From the NCBI GenBank assembly GCA_963790405.1, contig CAWBOJ010000005.1:351508-415507 (forward strand): a stretch of DNA of 64,000 bases, read 5' to 3'. This stretch comes from JBGSMX01 sp963790405. GTDB lineage: Bacteria > Actinomycetota > Coriobacteriia > Anaerosomatales > JAGXFU01. Below are positions 53,389 to 63,582 of the stretch, one piece after another (position 1 is the first letter of the stretch; the number at the start of each line of letters is the position of its first letter). The notes under the pieces are model-generated. The model worked only from the letters and a program-made list of their open reading frames with translations. It was not told where the DNA came from and did not search any database. A program made the position numbers and the translations under genes.

Positions 53389-56300
53389 ATGCCCCGCCGC
53401 GACGACATCAAGAAGATCCTGGTCATCGGCGCCGGGCCGATTATCATCGGCCAGGCGTGCGAGTTCGACTACTCGGGTTCGCAAGCGTGCAAGGTGCTGC
53501 GCGAGGATGGCTACGAAGTCGTGCTCGTGAACAGCAATCCTGCGACCATCATGACCGATCCCGGGCTTGCCAACCGCACCTACGTCGAGCCGGTCACACC
53601 CGAGTTCGTCGAGAAGATCATCGAGCGCGAGAAGCCCGATGCGCTCCTGCCGACGCTCGGTGGTCAGACGGGACTCAACTGCGCCGTCGCACTCGCGCAG
53701 TCCGGCGTGCTCGACAAGCACGGCGTGGAGCTCATCGGTGCCCGGCTCGAGGCCATCCAGAAAGGCGAGGACCGCAGGCTGTTTCGCGAGGCCATGGAGC
53801 ACATCGGGCTCGATACGCCGGCCAGCGGTTACGCGTACTCGATCAAGGATGCCGAGGAACTTGTGGCCGAGCTCGGCTTCCCGATCGTCATACGCCCCTC
53901 GTACACGCTCGGTGGCGCCGGCGGTGGCATCGCGTTCAACATCGACGAGCTGCGCGAGATTACCTCGGGCGGCGTTGCGCTCTCGCCGGTCGGAGAGGTG
54001 CTGATCGAGGAGAGCATTCTGGGCTGGAAAGAGTTCGAGATGGAGGTCATGCGTGACCGCAACGACAATGCGGTGATTGTGTGCGCCATCGAGAACTTCG
54101 ATGCAATGGGCGTGCACACCGGCGACTCGATCACGGTCGCCCCAGCGCAGACCCTGACCGATCGCGAATACCAGATGATGCGCGACGCCTCGATCGACAT
54201 CATGCGTGAGATTGGCGTGGAGACCGGTGGCAGCAACGTGCAGTTCGCCGTGAACCCCCAAGACGGGCGCATGGTGGTCATCGAGATGAACCCGCGTGTT
54301 TCGCGCTCCTCGGCGCTTGCGTCAAAAGCGACCGGCTTCCCGATCGCGAAGTTCGCGGCGAAGCTTGCTGTCGGCTACACCCTCGACGAGATCTCCAACG
54401 ACATCACCAAAAAGACGCCGGCGTGCTTCGAGCCGAGCATCGACTACACCGTGGTCAAGGTGCCGCGCTGGGCTTTCGAGAAGTTCCCGGGCACGGACAC
54501 AACGCTCACCACGAAGATGAAGTCGGTGGGCGAGGTCATGGCGATCGGGCGCACGTTCGAAGAAGCGCTTGGCAAGGCGATGCGCTCTCTCGAGAATGGC
54601 CGAGGAGGCCTCGGAGCGGACGGAAAGGGCAGTTTCGCCGAAAACAAGTTCGACTCGATGCTCGCCACTCCTACCGAGTCGCGCATCTTCTACGTGGCCG
54701 AGGCGTTCCGCCGTGGTCGCAGCGTCGCTGACGTGCACGCGCTGACTCGAATCGATCCGTGGTTTCTCGGCAGGATCGAATACATGGTAGCTGTCGAGTC
54801 AGAGGTGGCGGAGTGCGCGCTCGGTGCCATAGACGAGAGACTCATGCGGCGCGCGAAGCAAGCGGGTCTGTCGGACGTGCAGATCGCCTACCTGACGGGA
54901 ACAGTCGAGGCAGAGGTGAGGGCTCGAAGGCTCGAGGTCGGGGTGAGGTCTACTTTCAAGGCAGTCGACACCTGCGCTGCCGAGTTTGAGGCCAGCACGC
55001 CGTACTACTACAAGACCTACGAGGAAGAGGACGAGGTCGCTCCGAGCGACAAGCCCAAAGCGATGATCCTGGGTGCCGGCCCCAACCGTATCGGGCAGGG
55101 CATCGAGTTCGACTACTGCTGTGTGCACGCAGCGTACGCGCTTGCACGACATGGGCTACGAGACGATCATGGTCAACTGCAACCCCGAGACCGTGTCGAC
55201 CGACTACGACACATCCGATCGTCTCTACTTCGAGCCTCTGACCTTCGAAGACGTCATGGACATCTGCGATGCCGAGAAGCCCGAAGGCGTCGTGGTCACG
55301 TTCGGCGGGCAGACGCCGCTCAAACTCGCGCGTTCGCTTGAAGAAGCAGGCGTTCCTATCATGGGCACGAAGCCCGAGGCCATCGACTTGGCCGAGGATC
55401 GGCGTCGCTTCTCGGCGGTTCTCGACAAGCTTGAGATCGCGTATCCGGCCGCAGGGACGGCCGAGAGCTTCGAAGAGGCGCTCGAGGTGGCGAAGCGAAT
55501 CGGTTTCCCGCTGCTCGTACGCCCGAGCTACGTGCTCGGCGGTCGGGGCATGGTGATCGCGTACAACGAGGACTACCTCGAGCGCTACATGCACGAGGCC
55601 ACGGCTATCTCGCCTGACCACCCGGTCTTGCTCGACCGCTTCTTGGAGGGCGCGATCGAGGTCGATCTCGACGCGGTGTGCGACACAGAGACCGTGTACA
55701 TCGGCGGCGTGATGGAGCACATCGAGGAGGCGGGCATCCACTCCGGCGACTCTGCCTGCTGCATCCCGCCGTTCTCGCTCTCCGATCAGACAATCGAGCA
55801 GATCATGGCGCACGCGCGCGACTTGGCGCTGACGCTCGGGGTTTGCGGGCTGATGAACGTCCAGTTCGCGGTCAAGGATCAGACGGTCTACGTGCTCGAG
55901 GTCAACCCGCGAGCGTCCCGGACGGTGCCCTACGTCAGCAAGGCGACCGGCGTGCCGCTGGCAAAGGTGGCTGCACGGGTGATGGCGGGGGAGAAACTCG
56001 CCGACATGGACCTGCCGGTCGAAGGCCGCGAGCTGGGCCGCTACTGCGTCAAAGAAGCTGTCATGCCGTTCGGGCGATTCCCGGGTGCGGACAGCGTGCT
56101 CGGTCCCGAGATGAAATCCACGGGCGAGGTGATGGGCGTGGCCGAGGATTTCCCTGCCGCCTACGCCAAGTCACAGCTTGCGATCGACTACTCTTTGCCC
56201 ACCGAGGGACGGGCATTCGTGTCGGTGTGCGATCGCGACAAGCGAGCAATCGTCTCGGTAGTACGCCATCTCCACCAACTCGGCTTCGAGATTCTATCCA

Positions 56301-56608
56301 CGCGGGGGACCGCCCGGACGATCCGCGCTGCGGGCATCCCCGTGACCGAGGTGTTCAAGAAGCACGAAGGTCGCCCGAACATCATCGACGCTCTCGTCAA
56401 CGGCGACGTGCAGATCGTCATCAACACACCGTTCGGGCAAGAGACACGTTCGGACGGCTATCACATCCGTACTGCCGCCGTGCAGCACGGGGTTCCGAAC
56501 ATCACGACGCTGCCGGCCGCCGACGCGGTCGTGCAGGCCATCGAAGCGATCAAGGACGGTCGCCTGAGCGCCATCGCCTTGCAGGACTTTCGCGAGGTGG
56601 GCGAATGA
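53389..56608 (+). CDS. carB: Carbamoyl-phosphate synthase large chain (frame broken once)
   Basis: Makes carbamoyl phosphate from bicarbonate, ammonia and two ATP. It starts RRDDIKKILVIGAGPIIIGQA. The first half shows TLGGQTGLNCAVAL and SYTLGGAGGGIAFN. The second half begins AMILGAGPNRIGQGIEFDYCCVHAAYAL, where the frame breaks at about 55140 (CGCTTGCAC), and continues one frame over as HDMGYETIMVNCNPETVSTDYDTSD to the C-terminal MGS-like allosteric domain. One extra T restores about 1072 residues. A two-gene split is unlikely because the break cuts a conserved strand. ATG 53389; the stop overlaps pyrK (ATGA). Confidence 0.94.
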
Positions 56609-57426
56609 GCTGTGCTGCGGACAAGGCCGTCCCGAGCGCGCTTGAGATCGTTGAGGTCGTTGCCAACGACCGGGTGACAGAAGGCGTGGGGCTTCTGGTG
56701 TTCGAGGCACCCCGGGTGGCTGCGGCAGTGCGCCCCGGCCAGTTCGTGCATCTGCGCGTGGCGAGTGGCCGGGACTTCATCTTGCGCAGGCCATTTTCAG
56801 TGCACCGCCGTTCCGGAACTCGGATCGAGATTCTGTACCAAGTTCTCGGCATCGGCACGCGGGCGATGTCGCTCCTGGAGCCTGGTGACATGTGCGATGT
56901 CATCGGCCCGCTCGGGACTGGATGGACAGTATCGAGCGGTCTGGAGCACGTGCTGTTCGTGACGGGAGGTCTCGGAGCCGCGCCCATGGGTATGCTCGCC
57001 GAGGAACTCTCGCAGCACGGGACGGCCATCACGGTTGCGATGGGTGCTCCCAGCGCCGATCGACTGGTGGCTCGTGAGCTGTTCGAGGATCTTGCGCGTC
57101 GCGTGGAAATCGCCACGGATGACGGGACGGCGGGATGGCACGGGTTCGTGACACTTGTGTCACAGGAGCTCCTGTCAGCCGAGCACTACGATCGAGTGTA
57201 CTGCTGCGGCCCTGAGGCGATGCAGCACATCGTGGCCGCGCAGTGTCGTGACGCCGCGGTTGAGTGCGAGGTCTCACTCGAGCGTTTGATGGCATGCGGG
57301 ATCGGCGCATGTCTGTCGTGTGTGGTGACGACGACCGCTGGATTGAAGCGTGCATGTGTCGACGGTCCTGTCTTCAATGCGGCGGATGTTGTGTGGGATC
57401 GGTCCGAGATACCCCCGAAGCACTAG
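56605..57426 (+). CDS. pyrK: Dihydroorotate dehydrogenase electron transfer subunit PyrK
   Basis: FAD and 2Fe-2S subunit that passes electrons from PyrD to NAD+. It has 273 residues. FAD-binding LRRPFSVHRR, the NAD domain VLFVTGGLGAAPMG and the C-terminal iron-sulfur loop CGIGACLSC with a fourth Cys in LKRACVDGPVF are present. ATG 56605 overlaps the carB stop. Together with pyrD it forms class 1B dihydroorotate dehydrogenase, typical of anaerobes and facultative Gram-positives that do not use quinone for this step. Confidence 0.94.
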   Translation: MSCAADKAVPSALEIVEVVANDRVTEGVGLLVFEAPRVAAAVRPGQFVHLRVASGRDFILRRPFSVHRRSGTRIEILYQVLGIGTRAMSLLEPGDMCDVIGPLGTGWTVSSGLEHVLFVTGGLGAAPMGMLAEELSQHGTAITVAMGAPSADRLVARELFEDLARRVEIATDDGTAGWHGFVTLVSQELLSAEHYDRVYCCGPEAMQHIVAAQCRDAAVECEVSLERLMACGIGACLSCVVTTTAGLKRACVDGPVFNAADVVWDRSEIPPKH

Positions 57427-57438
57427 GAGGGCGTGCGC

Positions 57439-58357
57439 ATGACTGTGGACATGAGCGTGCGACTGGGTGCCCTCAAGCTGCGCAATCCAGTTGTGACGGC
57501 AAGCGGGACGTTCGCAAGTGGACGCGAGTTTGCCTCGTTCGTCGAGTTGGAGCGCCTCGGTGCGCTTGTGACGAAGGGTGTCTCGCTGGAGCCCTGGGCG
57601 GGCAATGACAGTCCGCGGATCGCCGAGACCGCGAGCGGGATGCTGAACTCGATTGGGTTGCAGAATCCGGGCGTCGAAGCGTTCATCGAGCGCGACTTGA
57701 CCTGGCTCGCCGAGATCGACGTGCCCGTGATCGTGAACGTCTCCGGGCACAGCGTCGCGCGAGTACGCGGCAGTCATCGAGCGACTCGAGGCCGTCGATC
57801 GGGTGAGTGCCTACGAAATCAACATCTCGTGTCCGAATGTCGATGCGGGAGGTATGGCATTCGGGACTGCATGCGCTCCGGCTGCTGAGGTGACGCGGGC
57901 GTGCCGAGTGGTCACGGATCGGCCGCTCATAGTGAAGCTGAGCCCCAACGTCACCGACGTCGTCGAGATTGCGAAGGCCGTGGAGGCTGCGGGTGCAGAT
58001 GCAGTGTCGCTCATCAACACGCTGCTCGGAATGGCAGTGGACGTGGACACGTTCAAACCCAAGCTTGCGCGCGGCGTGGGCGGCTTGTCTGGTCCGGCTA
58101 TCAAACCGGTTGCGTTGCGGATGGTATGGCAAGTCGCATCGGCTGTCGGGATACCGATTATCGGCATGGGCGGCATCATGTCAGCCGAGGACGCGGTCGA
58201 GTTCATGTTGTGCGGGGCCACGGCGATCGCGGTCGGAACCGCTAACTTCGTCGATCCGACGGCGACAATGCGGGTCGTCGATGGCCTCGTAGAGTTCTGT
58301 CATGCTCGCGAAATCGCGCGAGTCGCTGATCTTACGGGTGCTCTGAAGATCGACTGA
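57439..58357 (+). CDS. pyrD: Dihydroorotate dehydrogenase, class 1B catalytic subunit (frame broken once)
   Basis: FMN enzyme that oxidises dihydroorotate to orotate. ATG 57439 lies 8 nt after AGGAGG. The frame reads LRNPVVTASGTFASG, TKGVSLEPWAGN and PRIAETASGMLNSIGLQNPG to VNVSGHSV, then breaks near 57762 in GTCGCGCGAG. It resumes as EYAAVIERLEAVD, then the class 1B catalytic-Cys motif EINISCPNVDAGG, and ends with GMGGIMSAEDAVEF and GTANFVDP. One extra base in the CGCG tract explains the break. Restored length is about 305 residues. The Cys base plus pyrK next door identify the NAD-linked type. Confidence 0.92.
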
Positions 58358-58381
58358 CGCCGAGAACAGGGGGCAGTAACG

Positions 58382-59686
58382 GTGTCTGAGGAAGCAGATC
58401 ATTCGACACAGAGCGTTCCTGTGCCGCTCGCGACACCACCCCGAAAGCGCAGTCTGACGGGACTATGGGTCGCGCTCATTGTTGTCGCGCTTCTCGGCAT
58501 GTGCGGTCTGGCGGGATGGGGTGTCTTCCTTGCCGTCGACAGTCTGCCGCCGTGGGTTTCGGGCGAGGCGTGGTCGTCGCAGTACGTGTCGGAGGATGTC
58601 CTTTGGACTGCGGATGGCCGTTTCGCGGTTCTGCAGACGCAGGATGAGGATGGCATTCCGATGGTTGTCGTGGTGGACATGGATACGAAAGACGTGCGCG
58701 AAGAGCGAGGAGTGTACGTCGCGACTGCCGAAGCGGGAGCTCCCGTTCTGTGGCTGGTTCGGATGAGTGATGATGAGTGGCAGGCGCGCCTCGAGTCAGA
58801 AGATCCACTTCCTGGAGCCGGACCGTTCGACGAGCCGCCATCGGCCCTCGAGGTTTGGGACCTCTCGGACGAAGATGCCGCTCCGAGCGACAGGGCGCCT
58901 GCACGGTGGCGGAAGGTGACAGGTTCCGCTGGATGGGATGCGTATCTTGAGATCGACCCGTTGGCCGGTGCGTTTCCGAGAAAGCTGCTGTTCAACAACT
59001 CGGCATCGAGCGGTGAGGGGCATTCCGCCCAGCTACCGGACGATTTCGGTACCTTCGCATTCCTCGGATTCTCCCCATCAGGGGAGTACGTGGCCATAGA
59101 AGAGCTACTCCTTCCATCCGAAGTCGGGCACAAGACTCGTCGACTGTTGATGATCCGGGCCGAGGATGGTAGTGCTGCAACGGAGCGGGAGCTGGGCAAC
59201 GCTGCCCACACGTTGGCATGGGATCCGACTGGCGATCGCCTCATCTGGACGGACTATGGATTCGACACTGAGACGCGCCAGGCCAACTGGGCGCGTTTGG
59301 TCACTCTGTCCGCAGACGGAGTCGAGAGAGACGCCTTCGATGTCTGGGACTGTGAGAAGCCTGCGGAATGGGATGAAGTGGCGTGTGGGGCAGAACTCGT
59401 CGGAACAGACTCGGTCGAGCAGGTAGTGTGTCTTGCCGTAGAAGACGAGAATTCAACGCGGATCACGACTGTAGGACCCGGCGGGGTGACGGATAAAGGC
59501 GCTTTGCCTTGGAGCTGCTCGGCTCGGGACTACTGCAACCAGCACGGGTTCTTGCAGTCTGAGACGCTATGGGACGAGGACAGCGGCTCCCAATCGCAAC
59601 TTGTTCGATATGACTCGGTAGGTGGGTCCAGGACGGTCTTGTGGACAGGACCGATGCTTGGCGATGCCGACACTTGGGAGGACTGA
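58382..59686 (+). CDS. Membrane-anchored protein of unknown function within the pyr operon
   Basis: A 434-residue protein not recognised. A Pro/Thr-rich cytosolic N-terminus (about 1-24) and one transmembrane helix (about 27-52, LWVALIVVALLGMCGLAGWGVFLAV) lead to a large exterior domain. This domain is acidic and Trp-rich, with repeated beta-propeller-like phrases such as DVLWTADGRFAVLQTQ, FLGFSPSGEYVAIEEL and TLAWDPTGDRLIWTD. That suggests WD40/TolB-like blades, an inference from the SPSG and DPTGDRL patterns. Five cysteines in the last 110 residues may form disulfides. GTG 58382 follows GGGG, 24 nt after pyrD; the stop overlaps pyrF by 1 nt. No metabolic role is evident. Confidence 0.65.
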   Translation: MSEEADHSTQSVPVPLATPPRKRSLTGLWVALIVVALLGMCGLAGWGVFLAVDSLPPWVSGEAWSSQYVSEDVLWTADGRFAVLQTQDEDGIPMVVVVDMDTKDVREERGVYVATAEAGAPVLWLVRMSDDEWQARLESEDPLPGAGPFDEPPSALEVWDLSDEDAAPSDRAPARWRKVTGSAGWDAYLEIDPLAGAFPRKLLFNNSASSGEGHSAQLPDDFGTFAFLGFSPSGEYVAIEELLLPSEVGHKTRRLLMIRAEDGSAATERELGNAAHTLAWDPTGDRLIWTDYGFDTETRQANWARLVTLSADGVERDAFDVWDCEKPAEWDEVACGAELVGTDSVEQVVCLAVEDENSTRITTVGPGGVTDKGALPWSCSARDYCNQHGFLQSETLWDEDSGSQSQLVRYDSVGGSRTVLWTGPMLGDADTWED

Positions 59687-60402
59687 TGCACATGACCGAT
59701 ATGCGCGAGGCGATCATCGTCGCTCTCGATACCGACGTCCATACGGCGCTCTCGTTGGCCCGCGCAGCTCGAGGGGCGAGCGCGGTGGGTGAAGATCGGG
59801 ATGACGCTCTACTACGCCCAGGGGCCCGAGGTCGTCGCGAGATTCCGCGACATGGGCTTCGAGGTCTTCCTTGACCTCAAGCTGCATGACATACCCCATC
59901 AGGTCGAAGGGGCAGCACGAGAGATCGCGCGTCTCGGTGTCGGGATGTTCACGGTCCACGCTTCCGGAGGGGCCGCAATGATGGAGGCGGCCGTACGCGG
60001 GGCATGTGACGGTTCGGAGGAATGTGGTCTCGATACGCCGTCGGTGCTTGCGGTGACCGTTCTGACGAGCATGGACGATGCAGCGCTAGGCTCGGTCGGA
60101 GTGAACGCGGCAGCCGCAGCTCAAGTCGACCGCCTGGGCGCGCTCGCGCGCGATGCCGGCGTGCAAGGTGTCGTATGCTCGCCGCACGAGTCCGCCGCGA
60201 TGCGCGAACTGCTCGGGCCCGGAGCGTTTGGTCGTGACTCCCGGCGTACGTCCCCAGTGGGCGGCTGCGGGAGATCAGGCTCGGATTGCGACTCCTCGGC
60301 AAGCATTGGAGGCGGGGGCATCGCACCTCGTGATTGGCAGACCCATAACTGCGGCTCGAGATGCCTGCGGTTGCGTTCGATCGCATCATCGAGGAAGGCT
60401 AA
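59686..60402 (+). CDS. pyrF: Orotidine 5'-phosphate decarboxylase (frame broken three times)
   Basis: Converts OMP to UMP. ATG 59686 overlaps the preceding stop. Conserved pieces are spread over all three frames: AIIVALDTDVHTALSLAR, then WVKIGMTLYYAQGPEVV and the catalytic DLKLHDIP, then LVVTPGVRP and HLVIGRPITAA, and finally AFDRIIEEG with TAA at 60400-60402. Removing one base near 59764 (CGCGCAG), 60229 (GCGTTTGG) and 60363 (GATGCCTG) restores about 238 residues. DxKxxD and the phosphate-binding GRPIT loop are intact. Three lesions in 700 bp point to poor sequence quality here. Confidence 0.88.
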
Positions 60403-60406
60403 GGAT

Positions 60407-61022
60407 ATGACGCGAATGACCGACGTCGACGTGTTCGAAGCGCTGAAGGATGCGAGCGCGATTCTATCCGGACACTTCGTTTTGACAAGCGGGCGGCACT
60501 CGGACACCTATGTCCAGTGCGCACGCATTCTCGAGGATCCGGCGTTGACGACACGTCTTGCCGAGGAGCTTGCGGCTCGAATCGGCGGGCGTAGAGTCGA
60601 CCTTGTTGCAGCACCTGCGGTCGGAGGCATCATCATCGGGTTTGCAGTTGCCCAGGCACTGGGGGTCAAGTTCATCTTCAGCGAACGGGAATCAGGAAAG
60701 ATGCAGTTCAGACGCTCGTTTCAGATTCCCGCGAAAGCCCATGTCCTGGTCGTAGAAGACGTGGTCACGACCGGTGGAAGCGTCGCCGAGGTCGCCTCTC
60801 TGGTACGAGAAGCGCGACGGTGAGGTCGCAGGTGTCGTGTCGATCATCGACCGGGGCGGGGAGAAGGCGTTCGACGATGAACTCATACCTCTACTTAGAC
60901 TCGAGGTTGAGTCTTGGGAGGCCGATTCCTGCCCTCTGTGTGGTCGCAAGCGAACCCATCACATCTCCCGGAAGTCGGCGCCTCTCAACGTAGCCCTTGG
61001 CATTCCCGCAGGTCAGGGGTAA
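60407..61022 (+). CDS. pyrE: Orotate phosphoribosyltransferase (frame broken once)
   Basis: Joins orotate and PRPP to form OMP. ATG 60407 lies 4 nt after pyrF. The sequence shows HFVLTSGRHSDTYVQC, PAVGGIIIGFAVA, FSERESGKMQFRRSF and the PRPP loop VLVVEDVVTTGGSVAEV, then hits TGA at 60821-60823. The next frame continues DGEVAGVVSIIDRGGEKAF and a Cys-containing tail CPLCGRKR to TAA 61020-61022. One extra base in GAAGCGCGACGG (about 60812-60818) explains the break. It is the last gene of the pyr operon. Confidence 0.9.
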
Positions 61023-61041
61023 CATTGTTTCGTCATCTCGG

Positions 61042-61071
61042 TTGTCATCGCACAGAGCTTGTGTCTACAAT
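61042..61071 (+). promoter_or_regulatory. Promoter for the mIHF-gmk-rpoZ group
   Basis: TTGTCA (61042-61047), an 18-nt spacer and TACAAT (61066-61071) resemble a sigma-70-type promoter. Initiation near 61078 is about 40 nt before the mIHF start codon. Confidence 0.6.
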
Positions 61072-61116
61072 CGGGGGGCGAGGGGCAAGCTCCGCCAAGG
61101 AGGACGAGGAGGAACC

Positions 61117-61425
61117 ATGGCACTTCCCAATCTGTCTGATGCGGATCGTCAGGCTGCCTTGAAGAAGGCTGCCGAGGCGCGCCAGAAGCGGGCCGAACTG
61201 CGTGCCAAGATCAAGAGCGGCAACACGACGTTCGCTCAGGTCATGGCAAAGAGCGACGATCCTATCGTTGCTCGCATGAAGGTCTCCACCCTGCTTGAGT
61301 CGCTTCCGGGCTACGGCAAGGCGAAGGCTGCGAAGATCATGGAGGAGCTCGAGATCTCCGAGAGCCGTCGCGTGCAGGGCCTGGGTGCGCGTCAGCGCGA
61401 GCACCTTATGGCGCGACTCGGCTAG
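61117..61425 (+). CDS. mihF: Actinobacterial integration host factor (mIHF)
   Basis: Nucleoid-associated DNA-binding protein, 102 residues, with no relation to the IhfAB fold. The N-terminal helix (DADRQAALKKAAEARQKRAELRAKIKSG) and the helix-two-turn-helix region LLESLPGYGKAKAAKIMEEL are characteristic. It ends RRVQGLGARQREHLMARL. ATG 61117 follows AGGAGG and GAGGAGG. In actinobacteria, mihF-gmk-rpoZ is a conserved block, exactly as here. It is a strong marker of the phylum. Confidence 0.95.
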   Translation: MALPNLSDADRQAALKKAAEARQKRAELRAKIKSGNTTFAQVMAKSDDPIVARMKVSTLLESLPGYGKAKAAKIMEELEISESRRVQGLGARQREHLMARLG

Positions 61426-61448
61426 TAGCGATCTCCAAGGCGGAAGGC

Positions 61449-62027
61449 ATGTCGCGCACCGATTCGATGCGCACCGGCAATCTGTTCATCGTCTCCGGTC
61501 CTTCGGGCGCCGGAAAAGGGACCCTGGTCCGAGCAGTGCTCGACCGGGTCCCTGACGTATGGTTGTCGGTATCCGCGACCACCCGTTCGCCCCGCCCCGG
61601 CGAGCGAGACGGGGTTCACTACTTCTTCCTGACACCCGAGGAATTCGAACGTCGCGTTCGCGAGGGTGAGTTCCTGGAGTGGGCCGAGGTGCACGGGAAT
61701 CGATACGGCACGTTGCGCAGTGCTGTGGAGCAGAAGGTTGCCGAGGGTCGACAGGTCGTGCTTGAGATCGACCCGCAGGGTGCGATGCAGGTGAAGCAGC
61801 AGATGCCCGGCTCTGTTCTGGTCTTCGTCGATGCTCCGACAATCGATGAGTTGCGCCGGCGTTTGGCCAGTCGCGGAAGCGAGACGCGAGACCAGATTGA
61901 GACCCGCATGCAGACAGCGATGCAGGAGCTCGAACTTGCGGGTATGTATGACTTCGTGATAACAAATGACGACATTTCTCGTGCTACCGACGAGATTGTC
62001 GGTATAATCAACTCTTGCGCCGAATAG
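61449..62027 (+). CDS. gmk: Guanylate kinase
   Basis: Phosphorylates GMP to GDP. It has 192 residues. The P-loop SGPSGAGKGTL (residues about 16-26), the GMP-binding SATTRSPRPGERDGVHYFF and GNRYGTLRSAVE motifs are intact, and the lid region RRLASRGSE is present. ATG 61449 has CGGAAGG upstream, 23 nt after mihF. It is unbroken, unlike its neighbours. Confidence 0.96.
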   Translation: MSRTDSMRTGNLFIVSGPSGAGKGTLVRAVLDRVPDVWLSVSATTRSPRPGERDGVHYFFLTPEEFERRVREGEFLEWAEVHGNRYGTLRSAVEQKVAEGRQVVLEIDPQGAMQVKQQMPGSVLVFVDAPTIDELRRRLASRGSETRDQIETRMQTAMQELELAGMYDFVITNDDISRATDEIVGIINSCAE

Positions 62028-62057
62028 GCTTCCTACGACGAAGGACTGAAACTCTAC

Positions 62058-62307
62058 ATGGTCATCCAGCCCGAGATCGACACTCTGTCTGGCCACAGTG
62101 GACTCGAAGTACACCCTGTGCATCATCGCGGCACGCCGCGCGCGTCAGATCAACGACATGATCCACGGTGTTCGCGATCAGGCGATTCTGGCCATGGCGC
62201 CTACGCAGATCGCGGCGCTCACGAGCACCAAGCCGCTGACACTCGCTCTCGAAGAGATCGCTTCTGGCGACGTGGCATACGAGCGGGTCGAGGAGAGCTA
62301 CAAGTAG
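62058..62307 (+). CDS. rpoZ: RNA polymerase omega subunit (frame broken once)
   Basis: Small subunit that helps assemble the beta-prime subunit. ATG 62058 begins MVIQPEIDTL, then the frame breaks at about 62088 (CTGTCTGG) and resumes as LATVDSKYTLCIIAARRARQIND, AIEEI-type LALEEIASGDVAYER to TAG 62305-62307. Deleting one T restores about 82 residues of normal omega sequence. It follows gmk by 30 nt and precedes thiI by 11 nt. Confidence 0.9.
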
Positions 62308-62318
62308 CAGGAGGCGCG

Positions 62319-63560
62319 ATGTTCACACGCGCCGCCCTCGTCCACTATCACGAGATCTGTCTCAAGGGGCGCAATCGCGCATCCTTTGAGCGACGGTTGC
62401 GCGACAACCTCTCAGCTGCCGTTGCTGACATCACAACCGAGCCTGTCGAGCGCATCTCCAGTCGACTCCTCATTCGAACCAGCGATCCTGGCCGAATCGA
62501 TGAACTTGTCGACCGCATCGCCGTAGTGCCCGGTGTCAGCAGTGTTTCCTCGGCGTACATCACGGCTCGAAATGCCGACGAGATCAATCGTGCGGCGTTG
62601 CTCGCCGTTCGCGAAGTCGCGAGAGGCATCGACTCTTGCCGTCGTTGCCCGCAGATCCAATACCGACTACCCGGTGCCCAGCATGGAGATGAACCGTGTG
62701 ATCGGGCAGTACCTCGTGGACTCCACCGGAATGGGAGTCGAATCTCAACGCGCCGGACGTGACGTGTTGGGTCGAGGTCGTGCAAGGCGAGGCCTACATC
62801 TACTCGCGCAAGATACCGGGCGTCGGAGGTCTGCCGGTGGGCACCGCGGGCAAAGTCGTCGCGCTCCTCTCGGCTGGTATCGACTCGCCGGTCGCGACCT
62901 ATCGGCTGATGAAGCGCGGTGCGATCGTTGTTGCCGTGCACTTCTCTGGCCGACCGCAGACCAACGATCTGTCGGAACGTCTCGTGACCGAGATCGGGGA
63001 GGTGCTCGAGCGCAGCGGGGGACTCGGACGGATCTACTACGTGCCCTTCGGCGATCTTCAGAAGGAGATATCGCTCATCGCTCCGCCGGATTTGCGCGTG
63101 CTGCTCTATCGTCGGCTCATGGTTCGTGTGGCCGAGGCAATCGCCGCATTCGAAAACGGCAAGGCGCTTGTGACTGGAGAGTCGCTTGGCCAGGTCGCAT
63201 CGCAGACACTCGAGAACATCCGCGCGGTCGATGAGGTGGCGACCCTGCCCGTGTTGCGCCCGCTCATCGGTAGCGACAAAGTCGAGATCATCGCCGAGGC
63301 CCGCAGGATCGGGACGTACCAGCTGTCGACACACGATCACGTCGACTGTTGCACGCTGTTCATGCCGAGGAATCCCGAGACCCATGCGAGTGTCCGTCAG
63401 GTGCTGCAAGGTGAGGCCGAGCTCGAGCTGGAGCGGATGGTCGCTGACGCGCTCGAGGGGACGCTACCGCGATTTCGCCTGTCCCGCGTACCGCGCCCCC
63501 CGGCGCATGCCAGAGTCGGGTGCGGCCGGAGCAGACGGTCTGCGCCGACAGCGAGGCTGA
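62319..63560 (+). CDS. thiI: tRNA 4-thiouridine synthetase ThiI (frame broken at least twice; end uncertain)
   Basis: Sulfurtransferase adenylating U8 of tRNA. ATG 62319 lies behind AGGAGG. The N-terminal ferredoxin-like/THUMP part reads HYHEICLKGRNRASFERRL, then continues in two further frames as LAVVARRSNTDYPVPSMEMNR and LNAPDVTCWVEVVQGEAYIYSRKIPGVGGLPVGT. The PP-loop is LLSAGIDSPVATY. Shifts lie near 62615-62628 and 62739, each like one extra base. The C-terminus is unclear after LEGTLPRFRLSR (about 63483): the literal frame runs to 63673 through nonsense-like sequence, while the next frame stops at 63560, which I chose. No rhodanese domain is seen. Confidence 0.85.
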
Positions 63561-63582
63561 TGCCCGGCTCAGATCTCCGCGC

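Noticed and set aside
53389..56608. carB as two separate genes, as in some archaea
   Set aside because: The break at about 55140 falls inside a conserved strand of the second synthetase domain, not at the domain boundary, and one extra base restores it.
59789..60823. An apparent PyrF-PyrE fusion in one open frame
   Set aside because: The middle 60 residues are nonsense. True PyrF sequence continues in two other frames to its own TAA at 60400-60402, and PyrE has its own start at 60407. The fusion is a by-product of frame errors.
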